Assembly: GCA_009704285.1 (NCBI GenBank)
Contig: WLEM01000045.1
Span: 1 to 5,566, forward strand
Direction of reading: 5' to 3'
Length of the DNA: 5,566 nt
From: Actinomycetota bacterium
GTDB lineage: Bacteria; Actinomycetota; Actinomycetes; Nanopelagicales; Nanopelagicaceae
Positions within the stretch are counted from its first letter, which is position 1, and every line of letters starts with the position of its first letter. The notes under the pieces were generated by a model. That model saw nothing but the letters and a program-made list of their open reading frames with translations, was not told where the DNA came from and ran no database searches. The translations under genes were made by a program, and so were the position numbers. Shown here piece after piece: positions 1 to 5,566 of the stretch.

Positions 1-1
1 T

Positions 2-898
2 CTGGCGTTAGAACTCTCATCTTTTCAAATCCAATGGAGTGATTTACCAAAGTATGAGTCAGTGGCGATCCTAAATATTGCCGAAGACCACATTGATTGG
101 CATGGAAGCTTCGACAGTTACGCTAGCGCAAAACTTAAGTTACTTAACCATGGCAAAAGATCAATTGTTAACAAATCTGATAAAGAGTTATTTAAGCGGG
201 TAAGTGGTAACTCTGTCACCTGGTTTTCACTTGACACTCCATTAGCTGGTGAACTTGGAGTAGTAGAAAACCTATTGGTAGATCGGGCCTTTTCTCCCTC
301 CTCGACTCAAGCGCATGAGATAGCTGAAATTGTTGATGTCAGGCCGACAGTGCCACATAATGTTTTAAATGCCCTGGCCGCAGCAGCTATTGCACTCTCC
401 TTAGATATTCCTTACTCCGCTATTAAAGACGGATTAAAGAACTTCTCAACAGATCACCACCGAATGGAGTTGGTACTCAGTAAAAATGAGATCACTTGGA
501 TAGATGATTCCAAGGCAACCAATCCACACGCAGCCATTGCCTCTTTGCTCTCTTACTTTAATGTTGTTTGGATTGCTGGCGGGCTGGCTAAAGGTGCGAG
601 CATGGATGAATTGGTAGTTAGAGCGGCAAACCGAATCAAATCAGTAATTTTGATTGGACAGGATCGAGAGTTGATTGCCCAAGCGTTCCAAAAGCACTCA
701 CCTAATACCGAGATAATTCGGGTCGATCAGAAAAGTGATGGAAGACAGTTGATGATTGATGTTGTAAAGCAGGCACAACAGATCGCAAAATCTGGGGACA
801 CAGTTTTATTGGCACCGGCTTGCGCATCCATGGATCAATTTGATTCATATGTTGATCGCGGACAATCATTCTCCGATGCCGTGAAGGCAATGGTGTGA
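2..898 (+). CDS. murD: UDP-N-acetylmuramoyl-L-alanine--D-glutamate ligase MurD, 5' end outside window
   Basis: MurD is the cytoplasmic ATP-dependent ligase that adds D-glutamate to UDP-MurNAc-L-Ala. The reading frame is open from nt 2, so the gene enters from the left. The GTG at 62 is an internal valine codon, because the conserved MurD motif ELSSFQ is encoded upstream of it from nt 11. About 298 residues are present; full MurD is usually about 450-480, so the N-terminal domain and the ATP-binding GKT loop lie outside. Visible hallmarks are LNIAEDHIDWHGS (nt 71-109, with the metal-binding His at 89-91), ASAKLKLL with the Lys at 131-133 that aligns with the carbamylated lysine of E. coli MurD, HNVLNALAAAA, HHRMELV, DDSKATNPHAA (from nt 503) starting the C-terminal domain, WIAGGLAKGAS, and LLAPACASMDQFDSYVDRG near the end. 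DHIDWHG is the form I associate with actinobacterial MurD. The stop lies 1 nt before the ftsW ATG, implying coupled translation. Confidence 0.97.
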   Translation: MALELSSFQIQWSDLPKYESVAILNIAEDHIDWHGSFDSYASAKLKLLNHGKRSIVNKSDKELFKRVSGNSVTWFSLDTPLAGELGVVENLLVDRAFSPSSTQAHEIAEIVDVRPTVPHNVLNALAAAAIALSLDIPYSAIKDGLKNFSTDHHRMELVLSKNEITWIDDSKATNPHAAIASLLSYFNVVWIAGGLAKGASMDELVVRAANRIKSVILIGQDRELIAQAFQKHSPNTEIIRVDQKSDGRQLMIDVVKQAQQIAKSGDTVLLAPACASMDQFDSYVDRGQSFSDAVKAMV

Positions 899-899
899 A

Positions 900-2081
900 A
901 TGAATAGCAATTTAACAGCCCAGAAAAGCTCGCGATTTTTGATAAGACCAGAGCTTCCATATTACTTAATTATTTGGAGCACGGTATTTCTCTCAGCTTT
1001 AGGTCTAGTAATGGTTTTATCCTCCTCAACAGTTACTTCATTGGAGGAGAATGGCAATGCCTACACACTGTTTATTCGACAGTTAAGTTTTCTCGGTCTT
1101 GGATCCTTTGCCTTTTACTGGGCTTTTCGAGTTCACGGCAGTGTATGGCCAAAAATAGCCCGCTACGGGTTGAGTATCTCTATCGTAATTCTATTGCTTC
1201 CATTCATACCTGGATTGGGTAAGAATATAAATGGTAATCGCAGCTGGATTGAGATCGCAGGATTCACATTACAGCCATCAGAGATTGCAAAGTTTCTACT
1301 AATTCTTTGGTGTGCATTTCAACTAAGAAACGTGGGTGAGGTTGCTGGTAAGGGATCATCTGTGATGCTACTTCTTCCCGGTTTGGCTCTAGTTGAGTTA
1401 CTGATAATTCTTGAACGAGATCTAGGAACTGCTCTCCTTCTTTTCATCATTTTTACCGGTATTTTGTTTGTATCTGGAGCACCATTCAAATACTTTGTTG
1501 GTATAGGTATCTGCGGATTAATAGTGGGCGGTGCTTTGGTATTAACTAGTACCTATCGAATGAATCGATTTGTGGCTCTATTTGATCCTTTTGATGAAAG
1601 AGTTTATAAGTTCGCTGGCTGGCAACCAGCCCATAGCATTATGGGTCTTGCTAGTGGTGGACTTTGGGGAAGCGGACTTGGTGCCAGCAAACAAAAGTGG
1701 GCAAATTTAGCAGAGGCGCACACTGATTTTATTTTTTCAGTAATTGGCGAAGAGCTAGGTTTGCTTGGATCGTTATTGGTTTTAACACTTTATGCCACGT
1801 TGATCTATTCGATCTTAAGAGTTGCTTTAAAAACTAAAGATAATCTTTCAAGATATGCATGTGCTGGAATTGCCTGTTGGTTTATTGCTCAGATCACCAT
1901 AAACATTGGTTCAGTTACCTCACTCTTGCCGGTAATAGGCGTGACCTTGCCACTTATTTCTTATGGTGGATCATCATTACTCGCTAATTTAATTGCGCTG
2001 GGGTTTGTATTGGGAGTAGCACGGCGAACACCAGAGATATCTGAAGGCATAAAGGCTAGTCGGATGCGAAAGGTGAGCTAG
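900..2081 (+). CDS. ftsW: Septal peptidoglycan glycosyltransferase FtsW (SEDS family)
   Basis: FtsW is a polytopic membrane protein of the SEDS family that polymerises lipid II into septal glycan together with a cognate class B PBP. The product has 393 residues, normal for the family. After a cytoplasmic tail of about 20 residues come roughly ten hydrophobic segments, the first at about 22-42. Family signatures are GNRSWI (112-117) and QPSEIAKF (from 125), ERDLGTA (172-178), GSGLGASKQKW, then AHTDFIFSVIGEELG, whose Asp276 matches the conserved extracellular aspartate thought to be catalytic in SEDS proteins, and LISYGGSSLL (352-361). The neighbours murD and murG decide for FtsW over the paralogue RodA. 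The start is the ATG 1 nt after the murD stop; a weak AAGG (884-887) lies 12 nt upstream, so coupling to murD probably matters. There is no long cytoplasmic C-terminal extension like that of mycobacterial FtsW. ERDLG replaces the commoner PDLG form. Confidence 0.96.
   Translation: MNSNLTAQKSSRFLIRPELPYYLIIWSTVFLSALGLVMVLSSSTVTSLEENGNAYTLFIRQLSFLGLGSFAFYWAFRVHGSVWPKIARYGLSISIVILLLPFIPGLGKNINGNRSWIEIAGFTLQPSEIAKFLLILWCAFQLRNVGEVAGKGSSVMLLLPGLALVELLIILERDLGTALLLFIIFTGILFVSGAPFKYFVGIGICGLIVGGALVLTSTYRMNRFVALFDPFDERVYKFAGWQPAHSIMGLASGGLWGSGLGASKQKWANLAEAHTDFIFSVIGEELGLLGSLLVLTLYATLIYSILRVALKTKDNLSRYACAGIACWFIAQITINIGSVTSLLPVIGVTLPLISYGGSSLLANLIALGFVLGVARRTPEISEGIKASRMRKVS
2069..2077 (+). promoter_or_regulatory. 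Ribosome binding site of murG, inside the end of ftsW
   Basis: AAAGGTGAG lies in the last codons of ftsW and ends 3 nt before the GTG at 2081. It is the best Shine-Dalgarno-like stretch near this junction and supports the GTG that overlaps the ftsW TAG by one base (TAGTG) as the true murG start. Confidence 0.6.
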
Positions 2082-3172
2082 TGAGCACCAAAATATTATT
2101 TGCAGGAGGAGGCACTGCCGGACATGTTGAACCAGCTCTTGCTGTGGCAACTTGGTTAAAAAACGCCAAACCCAATTGGGAGTTAACTTTTGTTGGCACA
2201 AAAAATGGATTAGAGAACCAGCTTGTACCTAAAGCAGGTTTTGAATTAAGGCATATTCCCAAAGTTTTAATGCCAAGGCAATTTACACCTGCAACTCTTA
2301 TCTGGCCCGTAAAAATCGTTTTCGCTACTTTGAAGGCAATTAAAGTGTGCCGTGATGCTGATTTGGTAATTGGTTTTGGTGGGTATGCCTGCCCGCCGAT
2401 TTATTTGGCTGCAGCACTATTGCGCAAACCTATATTTATACATGAAGCTAATGCGATTCCTGGTTGGGCAAATAGATTGGGCGCAGTATTTGCCTCAGAA
2501 ATCTTCATCGCCTTTACCCGAACTCAAAAAAAGCTAGGAAGATGGCGCAGCGCTAAATTGAGTGGTATGCCAATCAGAGCTGAGATTATTGATGCGGCAA
2601 ATTTATCCCCGGACGATTCTTCTCGCATCAAGAATGATCAGTTAGAAAAATGGAATCTTTCCAAAACTAAACCAACAATTCTTGTTTTTGGTGGATCACA
2701 GGGCTCTCGTCATATTAATGAAGCTATTTTGCAATCGCTATCGGCTTTTACAGAGAAGGGTGTACAGGTTGTTCACTCGGTTGGCCGAAGTAATGCACTT
2801 CCTACTTCAACTGAGAATTACCTACCACTTTCCTACATCGATGATATGTCTTCTGCCTACCATGCAGCAGATTTGATTATTGCAAGAAGTGGAGCGCTGA
2901 CTTGCGCTGAGCTGGCAGCTGTTGGCAAATTCGCAATTTTAATTCCATTGCCAATTGGAAATGGTGAACAATCTGCCAATGCATTTGATCTGCAGACAGC
3001 TGGAGCAGCTGAGTTAGTGGCAGATAATAAATTCAACGCTGACTGGCTTATCAGTAATTGGGATGAAATTTGGCGTAAAGCAAGTAGTTTTAGACCTGTT
3101 AATAAAGGAGAGTTTTCAGCAAGTGAGATAATCGGAAAGATGATTATTGATTGTGTAGAAAACAATAAATGA
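2081..3172 (+). CDS. murG: UDP-GlcNAc:lipid I N-acetylglucosaminyltransferase MurG
   Basis: MurG is a peripheral inner-membrane GT-B glycosyltransferase (family GT28). It transfers GlcNAc from UDP-GlcNAc to lipid I, giving lipid II. The 363-residue length is typical. The N-terminal Rossmann domain opens with the glycine-rich GGGTAGHVEPALA (9-21), where His15 is the conserved histidine, followed by IGFGGYACPP (97-106) and HEANAIPGWANR (121-132). The C-terminal UDP-GlcNAc-binding domain carries VFGGSQGSRHIN (202-213), ARSGALTCAELAA (268-280) and GNGEQSANA (293-301), the counterpart of the usual HQxxNA motif. The start is GTG, overlapping the ftsW stop by 1 nt with a good upstream ribosome binding site. 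The end overlaps murC by 4 nt (ATGA). All expected motifs are present and nothing suggests truncation. Confidence 0.97.
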   Translation: MSTKILFAGGGTAGHVEPALAVATWLKNAKPNWELTFVGTKNGLENQLVPKAGFELRHIPKVLMPRQFTPATLIWPVKIVFATLKAIKVCRDADLVIGFGGYACPPIYLAAALLRKPIFIHEANAIPGWANRLGAVFASEIFIAFTRTQKKLGRWRSAKLSGMPIRAEIIDAANLSPDDSSRIKNDQLEKWNLSKTKPTILVFGGSQGSRHINEAILQSLSAFTEKGVQVVHSVGRSNALPTSTENYLPLSYIDDMSSAYHAADLIIARSGALTCAELAAVGKFAILIPLPIGNGEQSANAFDLQTAGAAELVADNKFNADWLISNWDEIWRKASSFRPVNKGEFSASEIIGKMIIDCVENNK

Positions 3173-4572
3173 GCACTCAAAGCAACTACTCCTTAACTGA
3201 TCTTGCGAAGTTAAAGATTCACTTTATTGGAGTCGGTGGAGCAGGAATGAGTGGCATCGCCCGAATAATGCTGGCAAAAGGCTTTTCAATATCTGGTTCC
3301 GATAAAAGTGAATCTGCCATGCTTACATCTTTAAAAGCATTGGGAGCTGAGATATTTATCGGACATGCATCCCAAAATCTAGGGGATGCTCAAATGGTGA
3401 TTATCTCGTCGGCAATAAATGAGAGTAATTCAGAGTTGCTGGCGGCTAAAGCAAAGGGTCTACCAATTATTGCTCGAGCCACCGCACTTGCTTGGTTAAT
3501 GTCGGAATCAACATCGGTAGCGATAGCAGGCACCCATGGAAAAACTACAACCACCGCGATGCTAACCGTTGCACTGCAATTTGCTGGCTTAGATCCCTCT
3601 TTTGCAATTGGTGGAACAATAAACACGGCAGGCACAAATGCCCACAGTGGTACTGGAAAAATTTTTGTGGCCGAGGCCGATGAGTCCGATGGTTCATTTT
3701 TGGCATATAAACCAACTGGTGCGATTATCACCAATATTGAGCTTGATCATGTTGATCACTTTCCAAATGAGGATGCAGTTTTTGAAGTTTTTGAACAATT
3801 TGTCAGCTCAATAAAGCAGGGAGGATTTTTAGTTGCCTGTGGTGATGATGCAGGCGTAAACAACTTGTTGAAGCGGATTAAGCGTACTGATTTGCAGATC
3901 TATCTTTACGGGAAGGGCTCCAGTAATGATTTTAGAATCGATAAAATTCATTTAGCCCCTAAAGGGTCATCATCTGTAGTTTCAAGCACTGGCCGCAAGG
4001 TAGGAGATTTGAATCTAGCGGTAGCTGGTGAACACAATCTGCTTAATGGCCTAGCAGCCTTCGCCGCAGCAAGCGCGTTAGGAGCTGCAGAGACAAAGGT
4101 ATTAGATGGTCTAGCTAGTTTTACTGGGACAAAACGTAGGTTTGAATTAAAGGGTGAGGTTGGTGGAGTTAAGGTAATTGATGATTATGGACATCATCCA
4201 ACTGAGGTCAACGTGACTCTAACAACTGCTAAAAATTTAGCACAAGCTGGTCGAGTAATCGTTATTTTCCAACCTCATAGATACTCTCGTACCGCCGCAT
4301 TTGCCACACAATTTTCAACCTCTCTAGCGTTAGCAGATTTCACATATTTATTAGAGGTTTATGCTGCAAGTGAAAAACCACTACCTGGTGTTTCTTCGTT
4401 GTTAATCGCAAAGGCAATGAATCCTCTACAGGTTAAATTTGAGCCTTCTATGATTGAAGTGGTTAATGAAGTTGTAGCTATGGCTAAATCTGGAGATGTA
4501 ATTCTGACCTTAGGCGCTGGGGATGTGAGCTCTTTGGGTGAACCTATTTTGCAAGCTTTAGAAAATCGTTAA
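3169..4572 (+). CDS. murC: UDP-N-acetylmuramate--L-alanine ligase MurC
   Basis: MurC catalyses the first amino acid addition to UDP-MurNAc, using ATP and L-alanine, in the cytoplasm. The 467 residues match the usual length. The N-terminal UDP-MurNAc-binding domain starts with IHFIGVGGAGMSGIA (17-31) and ISGSD. The central ATPase domain has the P-loop GTHGKTTT (121-128), EADESDGS (169-176), NIELDHVDHF (189-198) and EHNLLNGLAA (288-297). The C-terminal domain begins near GTKRRFELKG (320-329) and contains VIDDYGHHPTEV (336-347), which is diagnostic for MurC over MurD/E/F, then FQPHRYSRT (367-375) and LGAGDV (448-453). The ATG lies within ATGA shared with the murG stop. No clear Shine-Dalgarno sequence precedes it, so translation is probably coupled to murG. 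No murB fusion or adjacent murB/ddl is seen, unlike in many proteobacterial and some other clusters. Confidence 0.97.
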   Translation: MSTQSNYSLTDLAKLKIHFIGVGGAGMSGIARIMLAKGFSISGSDKSESAMLTSLKALGAEIFIGHASQNLGDAQMVIISSAINESNSELLAAKAKGLPIIARATALAWLMSESTSVAIAGTHGKTTTTAMLTVALQFAGLDPSFAIGGTINTAGTNAHSGTGKIFVAEADESDGSFLAYKPTGAIITNIELDHVDHFPNEDAVFEVFEQFVSSIKQGGFLVACGDDAGVNNLLKRIKRTDLQIYLYGKGSSNDFRIDKIHLAPKGSSSVVSSTGRKVGDLNLAVAGEHNLLNGLAAFAAASALGAAETKVLDGLASFTGTKRRFELKGEVGGVKVIDDYGHHPTEVNVTLTTAKNLAQAGRVIVIFQPHRYSRTAAFATQFSTSLALADFTYLLEVYAASEKPLPGVSSLLIAKAMNPLQVKFEPSMIEVVNEVVAMAKSGDVILTLGAGDVSSLGEPILQALENR

Positions 4573-4580
4573 TTAACTTT

Positions 4581-5312
4581 ATGTCAGGTGAGTTGAATAA
4601 AAGATTTAAGCGCTTAACCATAACGCTGGTATTTCTAGTTGCAACCTCCTCGTTGGCCTACCTGCTTGGCTGGTCATCGATATTGATGGTGAAAGAGGTC
4701 AAGATCGAGGGTAGTAGCGAAACCTCACTCCTGATAGGCACACTAAATAAGCAATCGATAGCCCCAACTGTTGGACAGCGATTAGCTCGGGTTAATGTTC
4801 GATCGATTGAGAGAGCTCTGTCAGAGTTAGATTGGTTAGACAATGCAGATGTCTCTCGTAATTGGGTTAGTAGCAAAATAAGTATCAAAGTCAGTGAGCG
4901 GGTAGCCATCGCTAGGGCTCTAACTAATCAAAACAGCATTGTTAATTTTGATAGCTCTGGCTTTTTATTTACCCCCACCTCAATAAATCAAAAGAAAAAC
5001 CAGGCCGCGCTTCCTCTCATTTCAAGTGCTAACAACGCTCAACAGGACCTCTCCGATGTGGCTCTTTTATTGCAACAAATCCCGGCTGATTTAGAGTATT
5101 TGATTGCTGACTTAGACCAAATTTCAATCACTAAAGCTGGCTATATTCTGATGAGTTCAGCAATCAATAATCGACCGGTAAGGATTAACTGGGGCACAGT
5201 TGAGCAGATTGATCAGAAGTTTGCAGTTCTGCTTGCCCTATTGAAACTGCCTGAAAATAAGGTCATTTCGCAGGTGGATTTATCACAGCCAGATGCACCA
5301 ATTGTGAAATAA
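4581..5312 (+). CDS. ftsQ: Cell division protein FtsQ (DivIB-type, POTRA domain)
   Basis: FtsQ is a bitopic divisome protein that bridges FtsZ-ring-associated factors and the FtsB/FtsL-FtsW/FtsI complex. The 243-residue product has a short basic cytoplasmic tail (KRFKR, 7-11), one membrane segment at about 12-35 and an extracytoplasmic remainder. The POTRA domain begins at VKEVKIEGSS (37-46), passes through GQRLARVNVRSIERAL (65-80) and ends near SKISIKVSERVAIA (98-111). FDSSGFLF marks the start of the FtsQ/DivIB domain, and the C-terminus VDLSQPDAPIVK resembles the family's closing segment. The cytoplasmic tail is much shorter than in mycobacterial FtsQ. The gene starts 8 nt after murC. The ATG has no recognisable Shine-Dalgarno sequence (upstream is TTAACTTT), so reinitiation after murC is likely. 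A TTG at 4593 is possible but has no better signal. Sequence conservation is low in this family, so position between murC and ftsZ adds much to the call. Confidence 0.93.
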   Translation: MSGELNKRFKRLTITLVFLVATSSLAYLLGWSSILMVKEVKIEGSSETSLLIGTLNKQSIAPTVGQRLARVNVRSIERALSELDWLDNADVSRNWVSSKISIKVSERVAIARALTNQNSIVNFDSSGFLFTPTSINQKKNQAALPLISSANNAQQDLSDVALLLQQIPADLEYLIADLDQISITKAGYILMSSAINNRPVRINWGTVEQIDQKFAVLLALLKLPENKVISQVDLSQPDAPIVK

Positions 5313-5377
5313 AACCCCTTAAAATAAATTGAGATTTATAGATTTAATCAGATGATTTGCATGTAATTGATTGCAAT

Positions 5378-5393
5378 ATTTAGTGCACTAAAT
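5378..5393. repeat. Perfect 16-bp palindrome, candidate operator
   Basis: ATTTAGTGCACTAAAT is identical to its reverse complement over all 16 bases, centred between 5385 and 5386. With one T/G mismatch, a further A-T pair follows (5376/5395). It has no U-tract after it and no unpaired loop, so it looks like a binding site for a dimeric helix-turn-helix protein rather than a terminator. It sits between the two TTGATTGC copies and upstream of the better ftsZ promoter candidate. I do not recognise the motif as the site of a specific regulator. Confidence 0.6.
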
Positions 5394-5406
5394 GTCGTGT
5401 CGGTGT

Positions 5407-5435
5407 TTGATTGCCCTGCCACTAATGCCTAGTTT
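5407..5435 (+). promoter_or_regulatory. Candidate ftsZ promoter (-35 TTGATT, -10 TAGTTT)
   Basis: TTGATT at 5407-5412 is followed after 17 bp by TAGTTT at 5430-5435, which fits the TANNNT form of actinobacterial housekeeping -10 elements. Transcription would start near 5442, giving a leader of about 60 nt that carries the inverted repeat at 5460-5480. The -35 is close to TTGACA but the -10 matches TATAAT at only three positions. A weaker alternative starts from the other TTGATT copy at 5367-5372, with TAAATG 16 bp downstream. Confidence 0.4.
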
Positions 5436-5459
5436 TACGTAATCAGAAAAGCATAACTT

Positions 5460-5480
5460 TAACTCTCAACTTGAGATTTA
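5460..5480. promoter_or_regulatory. 21-bp near-perfect inverted repeat before ftsZ, possible MerR-type (FtsR-like) operator or leader hairpin
   Basis: The repeat is centred on C5470 with the core TCTCAA-C-TTGAGA; nine of ten base pairs match (only C5463/T5477 fails). As RNA, the stem could extend to 5457-5483 using two U-G pairs and one C-G pair, ending 2 nt before the Shine-Dalgarno stretch. The size and odd-length dyad fit operators of MerR-family proteins. A MerR-like activator of ftsZ named FtsR has been described in Corynebacterium glutamicum, which makes such a site upstream of ftsZ plausible. The assignment is inference, since I cannot compare with the published motif here. Confidence 0.5.
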
Positions 5481-5485
5481 GGGCT

Positions 5486-5495
5486 AGGGAAGAGG
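5486..5495 (+). promoter_or_regulatory. Ribosome binding site of ftsZ
   Basis: AGGGAAGAGG is a purine-rich Shine-Dalgarno sequence; its final GAGG ends 6 nt before the GTG at 5502. It is the strongest ribosome binding site in the window, contrasting with murC and ftsQ, which lack one, and it fixes the ftsZ start. Efficient stand-alone initiation agrees with FtsZ being needed at much higher copy number than the upstream products. Confidence 0.75.
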
Positions 5496-5501
5496 CAAAA
5501 A

Positions 5502-5566
5502 GTGGCAACACCGCAAAATTATTTAGCTGTTATCAAAGTTGTTGGTATCGGCGGCGGCGGCTTTAA
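5502..5566 (+). CDS. ftsZ: Cell division protein FtsZ, N-terminal fragment (3' end outside window)
   Basis: FtsZ is the tubulin-like GTPase that polymerises into the cytokinetic Z-ring. Only 21 full codons are present: a GTG start followed by ATPQNYLAVIKVVGIGGGGF, with the next codon beginning AA (probably Asn). The sequence aligns with the start of actinobacterial FtsZ (typically M-A-A-P-Q-N-Y-L-A-V-I-K-V-V-G-I-G-G-G-G). The GGGGxN stretch is the first glycine-rich nucleotide-contacting loop. The short N-terminal tail before NYLAVIKVVG is typical of Actinobacteria. It follows ftsQ directly, with no ftsA, as expected for this phylum. The four glycines are encoded by four identical GGC codons (5550-5561). 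The GTG start is supported by the Shine-Dalgarno sequence 6 nt upstream. Confidence 0.95.
   Translation, partial: MATPQNYLAVIKVVGIGGGGF

Larger units (their letters stand above)
5313..5501 (+). promoter_or_regulatory. ftsQ-ftsZ intergenic regulatory region
   Basis: This 189-bp non-coding gap is the only sizeable one in the window, in contrast to gaps of 8 nt or less elsewhere. Its first 40 bases are very A/T-rich and I see no convincing intrinsic terminator, so read-through from ftsQ into ftsZ is possible. It contains two inverted repeats, repeated short words and at least one plausible sigma-70-type promoter, each listed separately. In Streptomyces and other Actinobacteria, ftsZ is known to have its own promoters in this interval, so an independent ftsZ promoter here is expected. 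Confidence 0.75.

Noticed and set aside
62..64. GTG as the start of murD
   Set aside because: The frame is open to the window edge and encodes LALELSSFQ before this codon, a conserved MurD segment, so the GTG is an internal valine.
231..236. TTGACA inside murD as a promoter -35
   Set aside because: No acceptable -10 element lies 16-19 bp downstream, and it falls within coding sequence with no gene start near it.
3390..3734. Antisense frame of 114 codons opposite murC
   Set aside because: It lies wholly within well conserved murC sequence and its translation shows no recognisable domain; it is a shadow of the real gene, as are the antisense frames opposite murG and ftsQ.
5313..5350. Transcription terminator after ftsQ
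   Set aside because: The stretch is A/T-rich but has no GC-rich stem followed by a T-run on the + strand.
5392..5442. A 16-codon reading frame (ATG TCG TGT ... ACG TAA) in the ftsQ-ftsZ gap as a leader peptide
   Set aside because: It has no ribosome binding site, starts inside the palindrome and has no codon run typical of attenuators; the length is expected by chance.
5435..5442. TTACGTAA, an 8-bp palindrome before ftsZ
   Set aside because: It is short enough to be expected by chance in A/T-rich DNA and overlaps the predicted transcription start; no independent support.
5550..5561. (GGC)4 tandem repeat as a microsatellite
   Set aside because: It simply encodes the four conserved glycines of the FtsZ nucleotide-binding loop.

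Overview
The window is a stretch of the dcw (division and cell wall) cluster, read entirely on the + strand, in the order murD (5' end cut off) - ftsW - murG - murC - ftsQ - 189-bp intergenic region - ftsZ (first 21 codons only). The coding part is close-packed: a 1-nt gap between murD and ftsW, a 1-nt overlap between ftsW and murG, a 4-nt ATGA overlap between murG and murC, and an 8-nt gap between murC and ftsQ. This suggests one polycistronic, translationally coupled transcript.

Organism. The order murG-murC-ftsQ-ftsZ, with no murB, ddl or ftsA in between, is the actinobacterial layout. The protein details agree: MurD has DHIDWHGS, MurG has GGGTAGHVEPALA, and FtsZ begins (V)ATPQNYLAVIKVVGIGGGG. 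Base composition is low for an actinobacterium: two 60-base lines counted by hand gave 40% and 45% G+C. Together this points to a streamlined, low-GC planktonic actinobacterium, such as the freshwater acI / Nanopelagicales type. The lineage is an inference, not a demonstrated assignment.

How the genes work together. MurC adds L-Ala to UDP-MurNAc and MurD adds D-Glu to the product, both in the cytoplasm. MurG later adds GlcNAc to lipid I to make lipid II on the inner face of the membrane. FtsW, a SEDS glycosyltransferase, polymerises lipid II at the septum. FtsQ is the bitopic divisome scaffold that links early and late division proteins. FtsZ forms the cytokinetic ring.

The five coding genes before ftsZ look intact and conventional apart from the cut at the left edge. 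No mobile element, RNA gene, CRISPR array or unknown gene was found. The only region with unexplained structure is the ftsQ-ftsZ intergenic region (5313-5501). It holds a perfect 16-bp palindrome, a repeated TTGATTGC octamer 40 bp apart that supplies candidate -35 elements, and a 21-bp near-perfect inverted repeat just upstream of the ftsZ Shine-Dalgarno sequence. One half of that repeat recurs at the start of the intergenic region. These are the best candidates for dedicated control of ftsZ.
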